From: Tricholoma matsutake
Taxonomy: Eukaryota; Basidiomycota; Agaricomycetes; Agaricales; Tricholomataceae
Assembly: GCA_026075535.2 (NCBI GenBank)
Contig: AP026542.1
Location: 8,556,001-8,620,000 of the forward strand
Length of the DNA stretch: 64,000 nucleotides
Direction of reading: 5' to 3'
Within the stretch, counting starts at the first letter, position 1. Every line of letters starts with the position of its first letter. Both the position numbers and the translations under genes were made by a program. Under the pieces are notes generated by a model, which was not told where the DNA came from, did no database searches, and saw nothing but the letters and a program-made list of their open reading frames with translations. Positions 32,301 to 43,605 of this stretch are shown here, one piece after another.

Positions 32301-32438
32301 GTCACGCTAATGTTTCTCTTTGTACAGAGCTTGGCGGATCTTGGATTGCCGGTCAATGGTGCAGATGGTATTTTCCTTCCAATGAACGACCCAAGTGGGT
32401 GGGCAGGCGATTTCGCTCCAATGCCCGAGGCGTGGTGA
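29363..32438 (+). CDS. Zn2Cys6 fungal transcription factor, PrtT/PriB-like
   Basis: About 16 exons joined by 45-80 bp introns give roughly 730 residues. The start at 29363 heads a Ser/Thr-rich lead, then the binuclear zinc cluster CTACRKGKNRC (exon 1, 29523-29555) completed in exon 2 by CRRCAHNGIPC: CX2CX6CX5CX2CX6C. A heptad segment follows (LSRLEGQ, MQSQMIGMQSSLDRILLAVQ) for dimerisation. The middle-homology region includes AMRMALDLGLHRAL (30950) and SLGTGRPIVLRDESSIRHCR (31210-31265), closely like the protease regulator PrtT of aspergilli. Ends MPEAW-stop. Nuclear DNA-binding regulator; targets unknown. Its stop is only 143 bp from the stop of the convergent BZW-type gene. Confidence 0.9.
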
Positions 32439-32581
32439 AGATGAACGTTTCTCTCCACTTAAGTTGCACTTAAGTACAGAAGTGTGTTAAACTTATATAC
32501 CGTCTGTCTTACTGTACCATACGTAGTTGAATTTGTCTTGTCAGGGAAAAATATATATATCTATAACCTGCAAAGCTGCAG

Positions 32582-34222
32582 TCACTCTTCTCCGGAATCA
32601 CTTTCTTGTTCCTGCAAGAACTGCGGAAAAAGGTTGTCGCGCATCTTTGAGATGATGATAGTAGACTTACTTTGACTAATGCTTCAGTGCTCTTGAGGAA
32701 GTGCTGCCTACCCTGGGGTTTCGAACCTTTCTGGTGCCAATAAATGATAGCCTGATCAGAGATACAATCCTTGTTATACAAAACCTGAGAGGAGTGAGGT
32801 CTAGGCAAGCATATAGTTCAGGAAATCCATCATACTTTGAGAATTTGAGGAAATGCTTTAATGATGCGCGTATCTTCGTAACAATACACTTGAACAACGT
32901 TTACAAGGGCAACTTCAGTTTTGGGGCCATTGCAAAATGGCTCGAGGATTGGGGCGTATTTCTAAATACCAGTCAGGGTTGAATGTTAGTTTATAGGGCA
33001 AGCATCACAATGAACCACCTGACCCCAACTTCTCGAAGGGCAAGCCCTTCAATCTGGTCCGGACGGGCACTCCAGTCAACAGAAGCCATCAGTCCTTGCC
33101 AGATGCATTGGATTAATTCAACCTCTGGAAGAGGTGATTCTTCTTGATGCAACTTGATCGCTGCGATGATCTACATGGCAATGAGAGCCCAAGATTTGCT
33201 GTGGATATTTTAAAAACATACTTGTTCGGGAGGATCCTCACGTTCACAGAACTGAGTGAGGTCTTTAACAAGGCTGTCCTTCACAACCGCGTACTGCTTC
33301 TTTGCCCACCAATCGGACACCTGAGGCAGACCTTCTTTCTTAAGGTATTCTTCCAGTACTTTGCCCTCCCGCTTGCTTGGCGGGAAAAAAGCGAGCAAAT
33401 CCTTGACACCTCCCTTCTTTAGGGCGCCCGCGAGATGCTCCATCGATTGATCGAGGAGATAGGCGCGGAAGATGAGAGTTAATACACCCGCGGACACATC
33501 TGTAAGTGGTTGTCCTTGTAAGGTTCATGATGCTCGAGGAAACTGATATTACACACCGTTTTTTACCAAATGATCCTTAGCCAGACTCTGTATACACGAA
33601 GCATTAGCGAGTCCCTGCGAAATCAAGAGTCCGACGGCGATCGACAGTTTATCCTTCTGCGCAGGTGACCACCGATTGATGTATTGGAGCAGTCCTGGCA
33701 AGGCTTGCTCCTCCAATGGTTTCTGCAGATATTTATATCTGAAAATAGGGATGTTAAAACAACCCGAATTCCTGAAAACCTACGACAATACCTCCTGATG
33801 AGTTTGTTGAGTACCTCGATATATTTCTTGATCTCATCTATCTCGACTGGTTCCTTCGCATTGAATACCGTAAAAGGAGACACTGGGGCACCATCGTCGA
33901 TGTAACTGCCCCCCGGCTGGATAAGGCCTCCAACAAGAATGATTTCGAAGAGTGCATCTGCATACTTGAGAAATTCGAGTTGCGAACCTGCTTGGATTAA
34001 TTTGGTGGCAAAAGAATCAAAATCGCCTTCTGGAACGGTTTCTAGATGTTTGTAAAGTTGATCTCGAAAGACTGAAAGCAGAGTTTAAGCAGAAATCGAA
34101 ATTGATCTGAGTATATAACTCTCACCAGTTGGCTCGTGTTTTGCGTGGGCTTTGACAGCGCCTTTCCTTGCTTTTATTCTAACCCCCTGCAGCGAAGGTT
34201 TTGCAGCTGCTTGCTGAGACAT
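32582..34222 (-). CDS. eIF5-mimic protein (BZW/5MP family), W2 domain
   Basis: Start MSQQAAAKPSLQGVRIKARK at 34222. Exons join in frame through FRDQLYKHLETVPEGDFDSF, ALFEIILVGGLIQPGGSYID (33900), EVLNKLIRRYKYLQKPLEEQ, KYAPILEPFCNGPKTEVALV (32930), and VLYNKDCISDQAIIYWHQKG (32770), ending ALVKFLQEQESDSGEE. This is colinear with animal BZW1/BZW2: N-terminal MIF4G-like helices and C-terminal W2 domain with an acidic tail. Family members bind eIF2 and eIF3, compete with eIF5 and tighten start-codon choice. Length about 410 residues, normal. All introns GT-AG; no damage. Confidence 0.93.
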
Positions 34223-34932
34223 ACACGGGCCCCGCCAAGACTCGAAAGAAGGCGATTAAGACTTAGCTAGTCCTATTCGAAAGAAGTTTTGCGATAAGCA
34301 GCTGGAAGTCGGCATTTTCCGACCGGGTTGCTTTTTGCGGCATCCTGCAGATTCTACTACTTACATCTTCTGCACATGCCAGACCAACCACCGACCTCCT
34401 GGTCTGAGTGCCAAAACACACCTCCCCCTCCCCTGTACCTCGTCCATCTCAGTGCCCCCTACCGTTGACGAGAAGGACATGGTCAACATACATTCCCACA
34501 ACCACTCTTGGGGTCCTGGAACCCTGGACATTTTTAGTTGTCACACCTGTACCCAGAAAGAGACACCTGACCTTCCCACAGTAATAGCCTTATTATACAT
34601 CATGCTCGTGACTAGTAGCTTCACAAGGCTCGATCTCAATAAAACCTCTGCTGCTTGCTCAAGGTGAGGTATAGCGGGAAACCGAGGTCCCCCAAGATGG
34701 ACCCCAAAATGAAATAGGCCATGCTACAAATACAAGAATTTCATACATTATACCACCACCATCAAAACTCAGAAAACCAGATAAAACCCATCCCACCTCA
34801 GTTACTGCTCAGCAGACTGCAGAAAGATGATCTGTGTTAGAGTCCATAGGTATGGGTTGTGTGTATAGTATGATAAATCCCACTTTTGGGTGGTTCAAAA
34901 AGAAAAATGTGCCCATTGATCTATTGTGAGTC
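34223..34932. other. Intergenic, promoter of BZW-type gene, then repeat-like DNA
   Basis: The first ~100 bp should hold the minus-strand promoter. A plus frame at 34335-34667 (PADSTTYIFCTCQTNHRPPG) is Pro/Thr/His-rich and unrecognised. At 34646 CTCTGCTGCTTGCTCAAGGT resembles the DIRS B terminus, suggesting a fragment of a related element. Confidence 0.35.
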
Positions 34933-34934
34933 TA

Positions 34935-35309
34935 GTGTTGCCATGGCTTAAGCTGACTTAAGCCGAGGCTTTTTGCTATCTTGGGAGATAAATTATGTAA
35001 AATTACCAAAATATTTGAGGAGCTAGATCCCATCAAAAGCCAAGGGGTCTCCTGCCAACTCTAAGTGATCAGAGCAGCCATTCCCAAGATATTTAAGTGG
35101 CTTTGAAATAGCTCAAGCCAAGCCATTTTAGAGCTGTTTCAAAGCTGTTTAAATATCTCAGGAATGGCAACTCCAATCGCTTAGAGTTGGCAGGAGACCC
35201 CTCAGCTTTTGATGGGATCTAGCTCCTCAAATATTTGGTAATTTTATGTAATTTATTTCCCAAGATAGCAAAAAACCTCAGCTTAAGTCAGCTTAAGCTG
35301 TGGCAACAC
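34935..35309. mobile_element. Foldback MITE with about 180-bp inverted arms
   Basis: 375 bp from GTGTTGCCATGGCTTAAGCT to its inverse ending GGCAACAC; arms nearly meet in the middle (TTTGAAATAGCTC... GAGCTGTTTCAAA near 35100-35150). Arms share about nine of ten bases by eye. TA on both sides (34933-34934, 35310-35311) suggests a Tc1/mariner-type target, but TAGTG...CACTA ends also resemble the hAT-like families here; no 8 bp duplication is visible. Non-coding. Confidence 0.85.
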
Positions 35310-35557
35310 TAATCATGATGCCGAGACCTGCCATGTCAACGTTGCTGATTGCTCCTAGCACCTTCCCCCTCCTGTCCAACCTCTGGACTTCATGGTCATC
35401 ATTGCACTGCTGCATACTTCACGTTCACAGTGAGCCCATTAACCTCCCTGTGCCATCTCCTTATTGCACTCAGCCCCTGTCTCCAACATGGGATCCTCGC
35501 CATAACATATACCCGATGGACCAAAGGGATGGCTGGATTTCATATACATTGTAGAGG

Positions 35558-35727
35558 GTGATTAGGGTGAACATAGATGATAGAGGCCCCTCAACCTCAG
35601 ACCTTCCTGCCTCCAAAAACACCTCCCAGGAGTCCCCTCAGCTCACAGATATCCACACAGTCGCTCCTGTCTCCATTGTGCTTGCTGCCAATGGCTTGGC
35701 TCCACCCGCCAATGCTAGTGCCCCTGG
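35558..35727 (+). pseudogene. LINE ORF1-like fragment, left of gypsy-2
   Basis: Plus frame MIRVNIDDRGPSTSDLPASK to NASAPG, cut at 35727 by gypsy-2 and resuming after 41757 (ATAAAALGFCLPQ). Pro/Ser/Ala-rich. Its assignment to a LINE ORF1 rests on position and orientation relative to the LINE RT at 45796. Confidence 0.45.
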
Positions 35728-36150
35728 TATAAGGGCAACCTCAGCCTCTAGCAAAGGGAAATCCGAAGTTAAAATTATGCTACATAATACAGGGATTGGG
35801 GGCGCACCTAGCAAAGGGAAATCCGAAGAGAAAACTCTAAAGATCCCTTTGCCAGTGCCCAGTATATGTGAAAACTGCAAAAATCAAATAATAACTAAAA
35901 ATAGAAAAGGCAGAGATAGGCTGATCAAGGCTGCCGCATGATGTAATACCAAGGGGTAGATGTCAGAAGGGTACTCCATCTCTAAATATAAAACTGTCAA
36001 CATGCACAAATGTGATAGAAAGGGAAATTAGTAATAAAATAAGGGAAAAATCATAGAAAATGAAGAATAGAAGGAAATGAGGTGAGAAAAAATATAGGAC
36101 AAACGTAAAAAATAGGAGAAACACGTGGGACACCCTCTAGTCCCCTTACA
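35728..36150 (-). repeat. Gypsy-2 3' LTR
   Basis: 423 bp; minus strand starts TGTAAGGGGACTAG and ends GGTTGCCCTTATA. Same length as the 5' LTR with no gaps between them. Confidence 0.95.
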
Positions 36151-36161
36151 TCACCCCCCTT

Positions 36162-39100
36162 CTAAGATGCATCGCCCCGATGCATTCGAAATTGCATACG
36201 ACCAAAGTCACTGACTTGAATGCGACATGGTGCAGCAGTGTGCCGTTGGTGGAACTCCTTGACCAACCAAGGGGCGTTCACATTGGACTCCTCGACCCAT
36301 GAGTTCTCCTCATACCCATAACCCTTCCAGTGTACCAAATACTGGAGCTTCCCTCGGCATAACCGGCTGTCCAAGATTGACTCGACTTCATACTGGGGTT
36401 CTCCCTCCACAGCTGTAGGTGGCAGTGGTGGTTGTGAACGGCATCCTGGAAAAGGATCTGAGGGAGCTGGAAGGAGTTTCACGACGTGGAAGACTGGGTG
36501 AAGTCTAGACATGGAGGCTGGGAGGCGTAGACGATAGGCATATGTTCCAATGCACTTGACAATGGGGAAAGGTCCCAGGAAGTGATGGGAGAGTTTTTTG
36601 GACGGACGGGTAGTGGAGATGTCACTGGAGTCAAGATAAACTCAATCACCAACCTTGTACTGCGGCGTTGGAGAGTGGCGTTGATTGTAGAAACGTGCCA
36701 TGTCGTCCTTTGCCTTCACCAAGGCTGCCTTCGCTTCCTCCAAACTGTCCCTCATGTGTTCCGTGAACTCATTCACTGTCTCAATATGTGAGGAGGCTTG
36801 GTGAGGTTCGAATCCCATGCATGGATGCCATCCAGTGTCCAAGAAGAAGGGGATTTGTTGAGTGGAAGCATGGACATGATTGTTGTATCCAAACTTGGCC
36901 AGGGGAAGGAGATCGTCCCAATTGTCCTGGCGTTCATTGACGAAGACACGGATGTACTGCTCCAACTCCTGGTTGATTCGTTTGGTCTGGCCATCAGTTT
37001 GTGGGTGATAAGCAGTCAAAGCGAGGAGTTTGATACCCAGAAGTTGGTACAGCTCACAAGTGAACTCTGCTACAAACTGAGGGCCACGGTTGGAAAGGAA
37101 GGCACCAGGGAGTCCATGTAATTTCCAGACATGGTGAAGATAGAGGCGGGCGGCACCCAGGGCACTGACAGTGGTGTGAGTGGGAATAAAGTGAGCGTGT
37201 TTCCCTGTGGAATCAACTGTGCACATCACCACATCAAACCCATTCGACTCTGGCAACTCCACCACAAAGTCGACACTGACAACATCCCAATGACTTTCTG
37301 GGACAGGGAGAGGGTGTAGCTCACCAATGGGTTTGTGACGAGGAATCTTGGTGCATAAGCAAAGGTCACAAGTATGACAATACTGACCAATGAGCCATGA
37401 CATCTGCGGCCACCAATAATTCCGTGAGGTGAGCTCCAAGGTCTTCCAGCATCCAGGGTGACCAGCAATCCATGAGTCATGGTGTTGGGATATGATACAT
37501 CGATGAAGGTCTGGGTCATTGGGTACGTAGATGTGATGATCCCAGAAATACAACAAGTCCTCCCTTTCAGCCCACTCTGCTGCACGTAAGGAGAGGGTAG
37601 ATCCCTTCCTCAGTTCCTTAACAGCTCGGGCCATGACATCCTCATATAAACCACTATGGTTTGCATGATGGATGTCACATAGGATGTCCCGCTCCTCGCC
37701 CTGGGGTGCGATACCTTCCAATGCCCGGATCATAAACAGGTTTGGCTGCAACAACACAATGTCTTGATTGTTGTCACCACCATCCCCATGATCTGCACAT
37801 CAGGAGAGGGCATTGGTCTTCCCCATGCTGCGACCTGGATGGTGGTGCAAGGAGAAGTCGAACCTGGATAGATACAGGGACCAACAAGCTTGACGACGGT
37901 TCAATTTCTTGGCCGTCATAAAGTACTTGAGATTCTTGTGATCTGTCCAAATTTCCACCTTGTGTAGGGCACCCTTGAGGAAGTGTCGCCACTCCTCAAG
38001 CGCATGCATTATCGCCAACATCTCCTTGTCATGGATCTCATAGTTTCATTCCACAGCACTAAGGCTTTTGGAGTAGAACGCAACAAGATGCCACTTCTGG
38101 TCCTCTGGAGACTGCTGAGACAACACGGCGCCCGTCGCAAAGTCAGAACTGTCGGCTTCTACACAAAAAGGGCGTGAATCATCAGCAAAGGTAAGGATGG
38201 GAGCGGAAGTGACCATCTCTTTAAGCTTTTCAAACGCCTCCTGCTGTGCATTGTCCCACCGCCATGCCTCCTTGCCAGTCAAGTCAAACAGTGGTCATGC
38301 GTGATGTGAGAAATCCTTGATAAAATGCCGGTAGAAATTGATGAAGCCTAAAAAGGACTGCACCTCTTTCTTGTTCGTGGGCGTCGGCCATGCCGTGACC
38401 CCATTCACCTTGACTGGATCCATCTCTACCTGGCCCTTTGAGATAATCAGGCTGAGGTACTCAATCTTGGTCTTCTCAAACTCGCACTTGTCCTGGCAAA
38501 GGTAGAGTTTGTACTGTTGAAGTCAGTTTAAGATGAGGCGCGTAATGCGACGATGCTCTTCCACTGTGCGAGTGAAGATGAGGATATCATCGAGGTAGAT
38601 ACAGACGATGCCCTCAAGGATGAGGTCGTGGAAGATGTTGTTCATCATGGTCTGGAAGGTGGCAGGACTATTAGTAAGGCCAAAGAACATGACAAGTGGT
38701 TCAAAAAGACCACGGTTGATACGAAAGGCTGCCTTCCACTCATCTCCCTCCTTTATCCTCACATTATTGTAACCCCAATGGACGTCGAGTTTGGTGAAGT
38801 ATCACGCTCCACAGAGTTGGTTCACAAGTTCGGAGATGAGCGGTAGCGGGTAGTGATTTTTGACCGTGATGTCGTTGAGCCTTCTATAGTCTTGAACTGG
38901 ACAAAGTGAGCCATCCTTCTTCTTGACAAAGAAAAAGGGAGAGGCCATGGGCGATTTGGATGGTCGAATATGTCCAGAGGTTAGGTGTTTGTCGATGAAT
39001 TGGTCGAGCTGTCGCTGTTCCTCAGGAGAAAGAGGATAGACCTTGCAGGAGGAAGGGGTTGCACCGGGGATGAGTTCGATGGCATGATCCCATGGCTTGC

Positions 39101-40067
39101 ATGCAGGGAGAGAATCGAATGACTCCTTGGAGAACATGTCCTTGAACTCATGAAGATGAGGGAGTAAGGAGTCAGTAGAGGATTTAGCAGTATTGTTTTT
39201 GTGGAAGGCCTCGGCAAGGCGCTGGGATATGTTCGATGTAGCACACACCTCATGCGATGGATGAATTGCAGTGTAGAAAATCTGATCCCCTTCCTCAACT
39301 TCCTCTGCTTCCTCCTCATCATCATCTGAGTCTGGTATCAGATCAGGAACCCCCTCCAACTCCACATCAGGCAGAGGTAGGGGTCCAGCACAACACTTCT
39401 GAGTGCGTCGTACCGAGGCCCTTTGTCTGCGGTGCTCTTGTCTGGCTTCCGTGAAACAGGTGCGACAGCTGGATGGACATCGGCTCATGGTAACCTCCCC
39501 AGTATGCCAGTTAACATCTGGGTTATGGTCTCGAAGCCATGGATAGCCCAAAATCACCTTCTGCTTCCCTAACTGAGTGACAGCAAAAGGTGTACGCTCA
39601 CTATGATCTTTGTAATGGAGGACCAGGTCCACAACCTCTCAGATGGCACCAGCTTCATTTGGGGATCCATCCACATTATAAACAGGTATCGGACGCGAGA
39701 GCAAGCGAGTATTCAGGCGATGTTGTCGTGCGAGGTCAGCATCAATGAAGAGACCAGTAGCACCAGAGTCTAGGAGTGCAAAGACACCAAGTATCTGTCC
39801 AGTGTCGGTAGTCTGTAGTTCGATCACCAGGTTCAAGGAGTGTGCAGAGGGAGTGGATGCAACAATATATTTGCGTGGTAGTTTGCGCTCCCATGATTTA
39901 ATTTTGGGGCGTGAGGTAGAGGTAGAGAGAGGAGGGGCAGGTACGTCTTCACCCGACTTCGAAGGTTCAAAGAGGGGAATAGTCATGAAATCAGATTCAT
40001 TCTCTGGGGATTCAACTGACAAAACTTCAAAGTGGTTATGGACAGGCAACGAGGGCATATGATTCAC
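36162..40067 (-). pseudogene. Gypsy-2 pol (protease to chromodomain), stopped by TGA codons
   Basis: Protease ALLDSGATGLFIDADLARQH (39760); RT with MASPFFFVKKKDGSLCPVQD (38940) and intact [10 protein letters not shown] (38595); RNase H FCVEADSSDFATGAVLSQ (38150) and [11 protein letters not shown] (37930); integrase zinc site HX..H..CHTCDLC (37380); core VDFVVELP intact, but the second acidic residue is Asn (LSNRGPQF, 37085) and the Glu of the third motif is Lys (QTDGQTKRINQ, 36975). Chromodomain YEVESILDSRLCRGKLQYLV (36390). In-frame stops at 39639, 38802, 38523, 38295, 38046, 37800 and 36642 are all TGA, at places where relatives have Arg. Dead enzyme set. Confidence 0.94.
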
Positions 40068-41303
40068 TCACTGCGAATAGAAAAATCCTGCTCCTCTACA
40101 CCCTCTAATTTGACCTCCTCTGCGACCTGACCCTTTGCTTCCTCAACATCTACAAGTGCCAACGGGTCCTGGAGGAGTTCATCTCGCCCCTCAGGGGTGA
40201 GCATGTGGATATCCTGACGATAGGGGCATGCTCCAGCCATATGTCCAGTTTCCCCATGGTGGTAGCAGAGGTTTAACCTGCGTGCGCGGCTATGGGCTGC
40301 ATCGACATCCATTGGTACCGGAACATTGACGGCCGGTGCAGGAGTTTGATGGACAGGAATAGGGTTGCGTTGGGGAAGGGTTTGATTGAAGATGTGGGAT
40401 GTAGGAGTGGTAGTTGGAGCCCGGAATGCAGCATTGAACGCCGCATTTGTGAGTCGGTTCTCATCACAGAGGGAAGCAGCTTCATACCAAGCATAGATAT
40501 CATCGTCTGCTGGATGTCCTTCCAACATCTGGGCAATCTGGTCCTGAATCTCCCAGTTGAGGCCTCATCAGAACTTCACCACCACTGGTAGCCCACCCCC
40601 ATATCCTGCCATGTCCACCAAGTCCTTAAACTCATCGATATAATTGTCCATGGATCGATGTGCCTGGTGGTACGAGGATGACTCAAGTCGTGTCACTGCT
40701 CGGTGGTGCTCATTGAGGGGACAAAAGTGGTGTACAAACTCTGCTTGAAAGTCACCCCAAGTGGAGAAAGGTAGGGAACCAAGTTCTTTGGTTTGTCGCA
40801 GAATACGGTCCACGTAGAGATAGGCACACTCAGATTTCATGTATGTGTGAAGGCCCAATAAATTTTTGCAGCTTCATCGATGAATTGATGCGACTGGAGA
40901 CTGATATACAACTCACAGGAGTTAAGGAATGCACGTCCCTGCACACGTGCACCATTAAATTTGGCGGGGGGGGACAGTTTGATCTGGGCGCATTTGGCGA
41001 CGCGTCGTTGTTGGGTGCACTTGGAGTTGTAATGGGGGAAATATTAGTCGTGGAGCTGGTCTGAAGTGTTCTGACGAAGTTTTCAATCATAGATTTAAGC
41101 AAATCAATTTGCGCATGTATTCCAGTAATGTCGCTTTCAAGTGCATCGAGGTGCTCTGATGCATCCATAGCGCTAGGGGGCGTGTTTGGCAAAAATGGCG
41201 GCGTAATAAAGGCGAGACTATCTGGAACAGTGTGTAGGGACTCTGTGGAGCTTTGGGAAGTGTCGTCCAGTCCGTACCTGCCTATCTTGGGCAGTGTGTT
41301 CAC
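40064..41303 (-). pseudogene. Gypsy-2 gag
   Basis: N-terminal coiled-coil-like MDASEHLDALESDITGIHAQ (41170), capsid part LGSLPFSTWGDFQAEFVHHF (40760) and YIDEFKDLVDMAGYGGG (40630), then LNLCYHHGETGHMAGACP (40250), a zinc knuckle in which the second Cys is His. A frameshift lies near 40870-40930, and two consecutive TGA stops (KF-stop-stop-GLN) at 40568 sit where related gags have Arg-Arg. Structural protein of the particle; broken. Confidence 0.85.
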
Positions 41304-41334
41304 AATTTTCGGGCCTTAGGGGAGAGTTTTCTAC

Positions 41335-41757
41335 TATAAGGGCAACCTCAGCCTCTAGCAAAGGGAAATCCGAAGTTAAAATTATGCTACATAATGCAGG
41401 GATTGGGGGCGCACCTAGCAAAGGGAAATCCGAAGAGAAAACTCTAAAGATCCCTTTGCCAGTGCCCAGTATATGTGAAAACTGCAAAAATCAAATAATA
41501 ACTAAAAATAGAAAAGGCGGAGATAGGCTGATCAAGGCCACTGCATGACATAATACCAAGGGGTAGATGTCGGAAGGGTACTCCGTCTCTAAATATAAAA
41601 CTGTCAACATGCACAAATGTGATAGAAAGGGAAATTAGTAATAAAATAAGGGAAAAATCATAGAAAATGAAGAATAGAAGGAAACGAGGCAAGAAAAAAT
41701 ATAGGACAAATGTAAAAAATAGGAGAAACACATGGGACACCCTCTAGTCCCCTTACA
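41335..41757 (-). repeat. Gypsy-2 5' LTR
   Basis: 423 bp, aligned without gaps to 35728-36150; outer end next to CCTGG at 41758. Confidence 0.95.
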
Positions 41758-42417
41758 CCTGGTGCCACTGCTGCAGCAGCACTGGGATTCTGTCTACCCC
41801 AGCGCCTGTCACTCCCACTGCCTCATCTGATCGACACATGACTCATCAGACTGAGTGCATGCCACATGCCGCCATCTCCCCTGTGCACTCAATGGACTTC
41901 CTTATCCTGTCCCTAGATTATTCTCATGATCCCCCCCTCGTCAATATGGGAGATGGCACCCTCTCTGCCTCTGCACCTCTGTCAAAAGGGAAAAGCAGAG
42001 CTGGCCCCTCCAGCCCCAAAAAGACTATGTCGGCTGCCAGGTCTGGTACATGTTCAGCAGTGAAGGCTAAAATGGCAACCACTGGGATCCGTCACTTTGA
42101 CAGCAACCACAATGCCCTTGTGGCTCACATTGATGCCAGCAGCACTGAGTTCATGGAGGAGCTTCAAACACTGCATGCCCATATCATCATCCTCACAGCG
42201 GATGTCGCCAATTCCAGCCAACCCCCTGCACCAGCTCCACCCTCCTCCAAACTCACTGTTGCAATCAGTGACCTCATTCATGCCAACAACGACACGGTTG
42301 CTGCTATTGGGGCCCTCCAAGCTGAAAACCAACAGCTGCATGACTCAGTCCTTGCATCCAATGCTCGTCTTGCCCAGATGGGATATGCCCTGGACGATGC
42401 TGACCATCGTCTAGACC
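41758..42417 (+). pseudogene. LINE ORF1-like coiled-coil frame, right of gypsy-2
   Basis: Continues the frame cut by gypsy-2. From 41838: MTHQTECMPHAAISPVHSMD, a Ser/Lys-rich stretch SKGKSRAGPSSPKKTMSAA, then helical segments LQAENQQLHDSVLASNARLA (42310-42370) with heptad-like spacing. Ends at DADHRLD where family A begins (42418). LINE ORF1 proteins are often basic coiled-coil RNA-binding proteins, which fits, but no RRM or zinc knuckle is seen. It could be an unrelated host-like frame. Confidence 0.45.
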
Positions 42418-43605
42418 TAGGGTGTAGCACAGGTCACACCATGGGTAAACTTTCACACACCACACCCGCACCTGCCAACACCACACCCATCCTAACACCG
42501 CAACTGCAGTGACAGGTTTTTACCACAGTCTGTCATGAAACACCACAGGTGTGACACCATGTATATACACTGTGGTGTTGACAATATTTTTGCCTTGTAT
42601 TTGATGTTCTCTGTTATTAAATATCCTGTATTTGTATTGTATAACCCCTTGACCAACACCCCATATACATACCTAAGCTATAAATTTGAATAATGCAAAG
42701 CCTTATCACTGGGCAATGTGTTGTGTTGCCATCGAAAACATTGTAGGTACATGATAATCTGATATAGTCTTTGTTTCCTGTGTACATGATTGATGGCATT
42801 ACTTTATGATTTTTCAATGGGCCCAGGTTTTTGAGGAACATAAAGGGAACATAAAGAGTTTCCAGAGAATGTTTTCTCTGCACACAGTGGAGAACAAATA
42901 CTCTATGAAACCAGAGTTGGTTTACCATGTGTCCACTGGGTACATAGTGCATCTCCCCCAGTGTATGTTACTTATTGATTTACATTCACATGCAACAGAA
43001 AAAAAGACACCCCCACTCAAGATGAGCAATGGTGGGATTTATTTATTTAATAATTGTATACAATACTAGAAAGAGAAAAACCCCACCCCCATGCAAAACA
43101 TGGGGGAGGGGGTTGTGATGCAGGTGTTGTCACCCTGTCATTGTTGTAGTCCTGTCATGTCATCCCCATCCTTCCTGCTGCTTGTTGGCCCCACCTTCCC
43201 CACTGTCATGTTGTCATCATTGCCATTCCCCTCCCCTTCCCACTGTCGTAGTGGGTGCCTCTCCATCCTCGTCCTCATGTCATCCTTTTTGCCATCCTCA
43301 TCCTCATGCCTGTCATCTGGCCCTCCCTGTTCCTGTGCCCTTGTCCTGCCATCTTGATGTCATTGTCATGCTGCTGTTGGGGGTGCTGCTGTCATGGGCA
43401 TATTGTAGGCATATGGTCTTGCTACCACCTAACCACCCCATGAGCAGGGCTCGTGGCAGTGGTGGGGGTGGGTCAGGGGGTGCCAGTTGTCATCAATAGT
43501 AAAATCAGTACCTAAAATCATTTTGGTTAGTAACAAGGAAATGAAAAGAAAGAAAAACTTACTGTGGCCCAAGAGATGCCAACATCTCTTGGGCCTTTTT
43601 TTGTT
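42418..43605. mobile_element. hAT-like family A, left part of second long copy
   Basis: Starts TAGGGTGTAGCACAGG at 42418 and follows 13990-14735 in the same orientation with extra DNA near 42700-42980, through the 13 bp hairpin (43566-43595), then breaks off at about 43606 into inverted LINE sequence. The missing right part is found reversed at 45225-45795. Confidence 0.85.
43566..43595. repeat. 13-bp hairpin next to inversion breakpoint
   Basis: GGCCCAAGAGATG, 4-base loop, CATCTCTTGGGCC, then a T-run; about 10 bp from the breakpoint at 43606. Confidence 0.8.

Larger units (their letters stand above)
35728..41757 (-). mobile_element. Gypsy-2: structurally complete chromodomain Ty3/gypsy element
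   Basis: 6030 bp with two 423 bp LTRs (35728-36150 and 41335-41757) and a perfect 5 bp target duplication CCTGG (35723-35727 and 41758-41762). Minus-strand order gag, protease, RT, RNase H, integrase, chromodomain. A purine tract AGAAGGGGGGTGA lies next to the 3' LTR (36151-36163). The LTRs differ at 14 sites, all transitions. Inserted in the LINE ORF1-like frame. Confidence 0.96.

Noticed and set aside
32715..32755. Pol III B-box-like GGTTCGAAACCCC on the minus strand
   Set aside because: Lies in a BZW-type coding exon (QKGSKPQGRQ) with no A box at the right distance; chance match.
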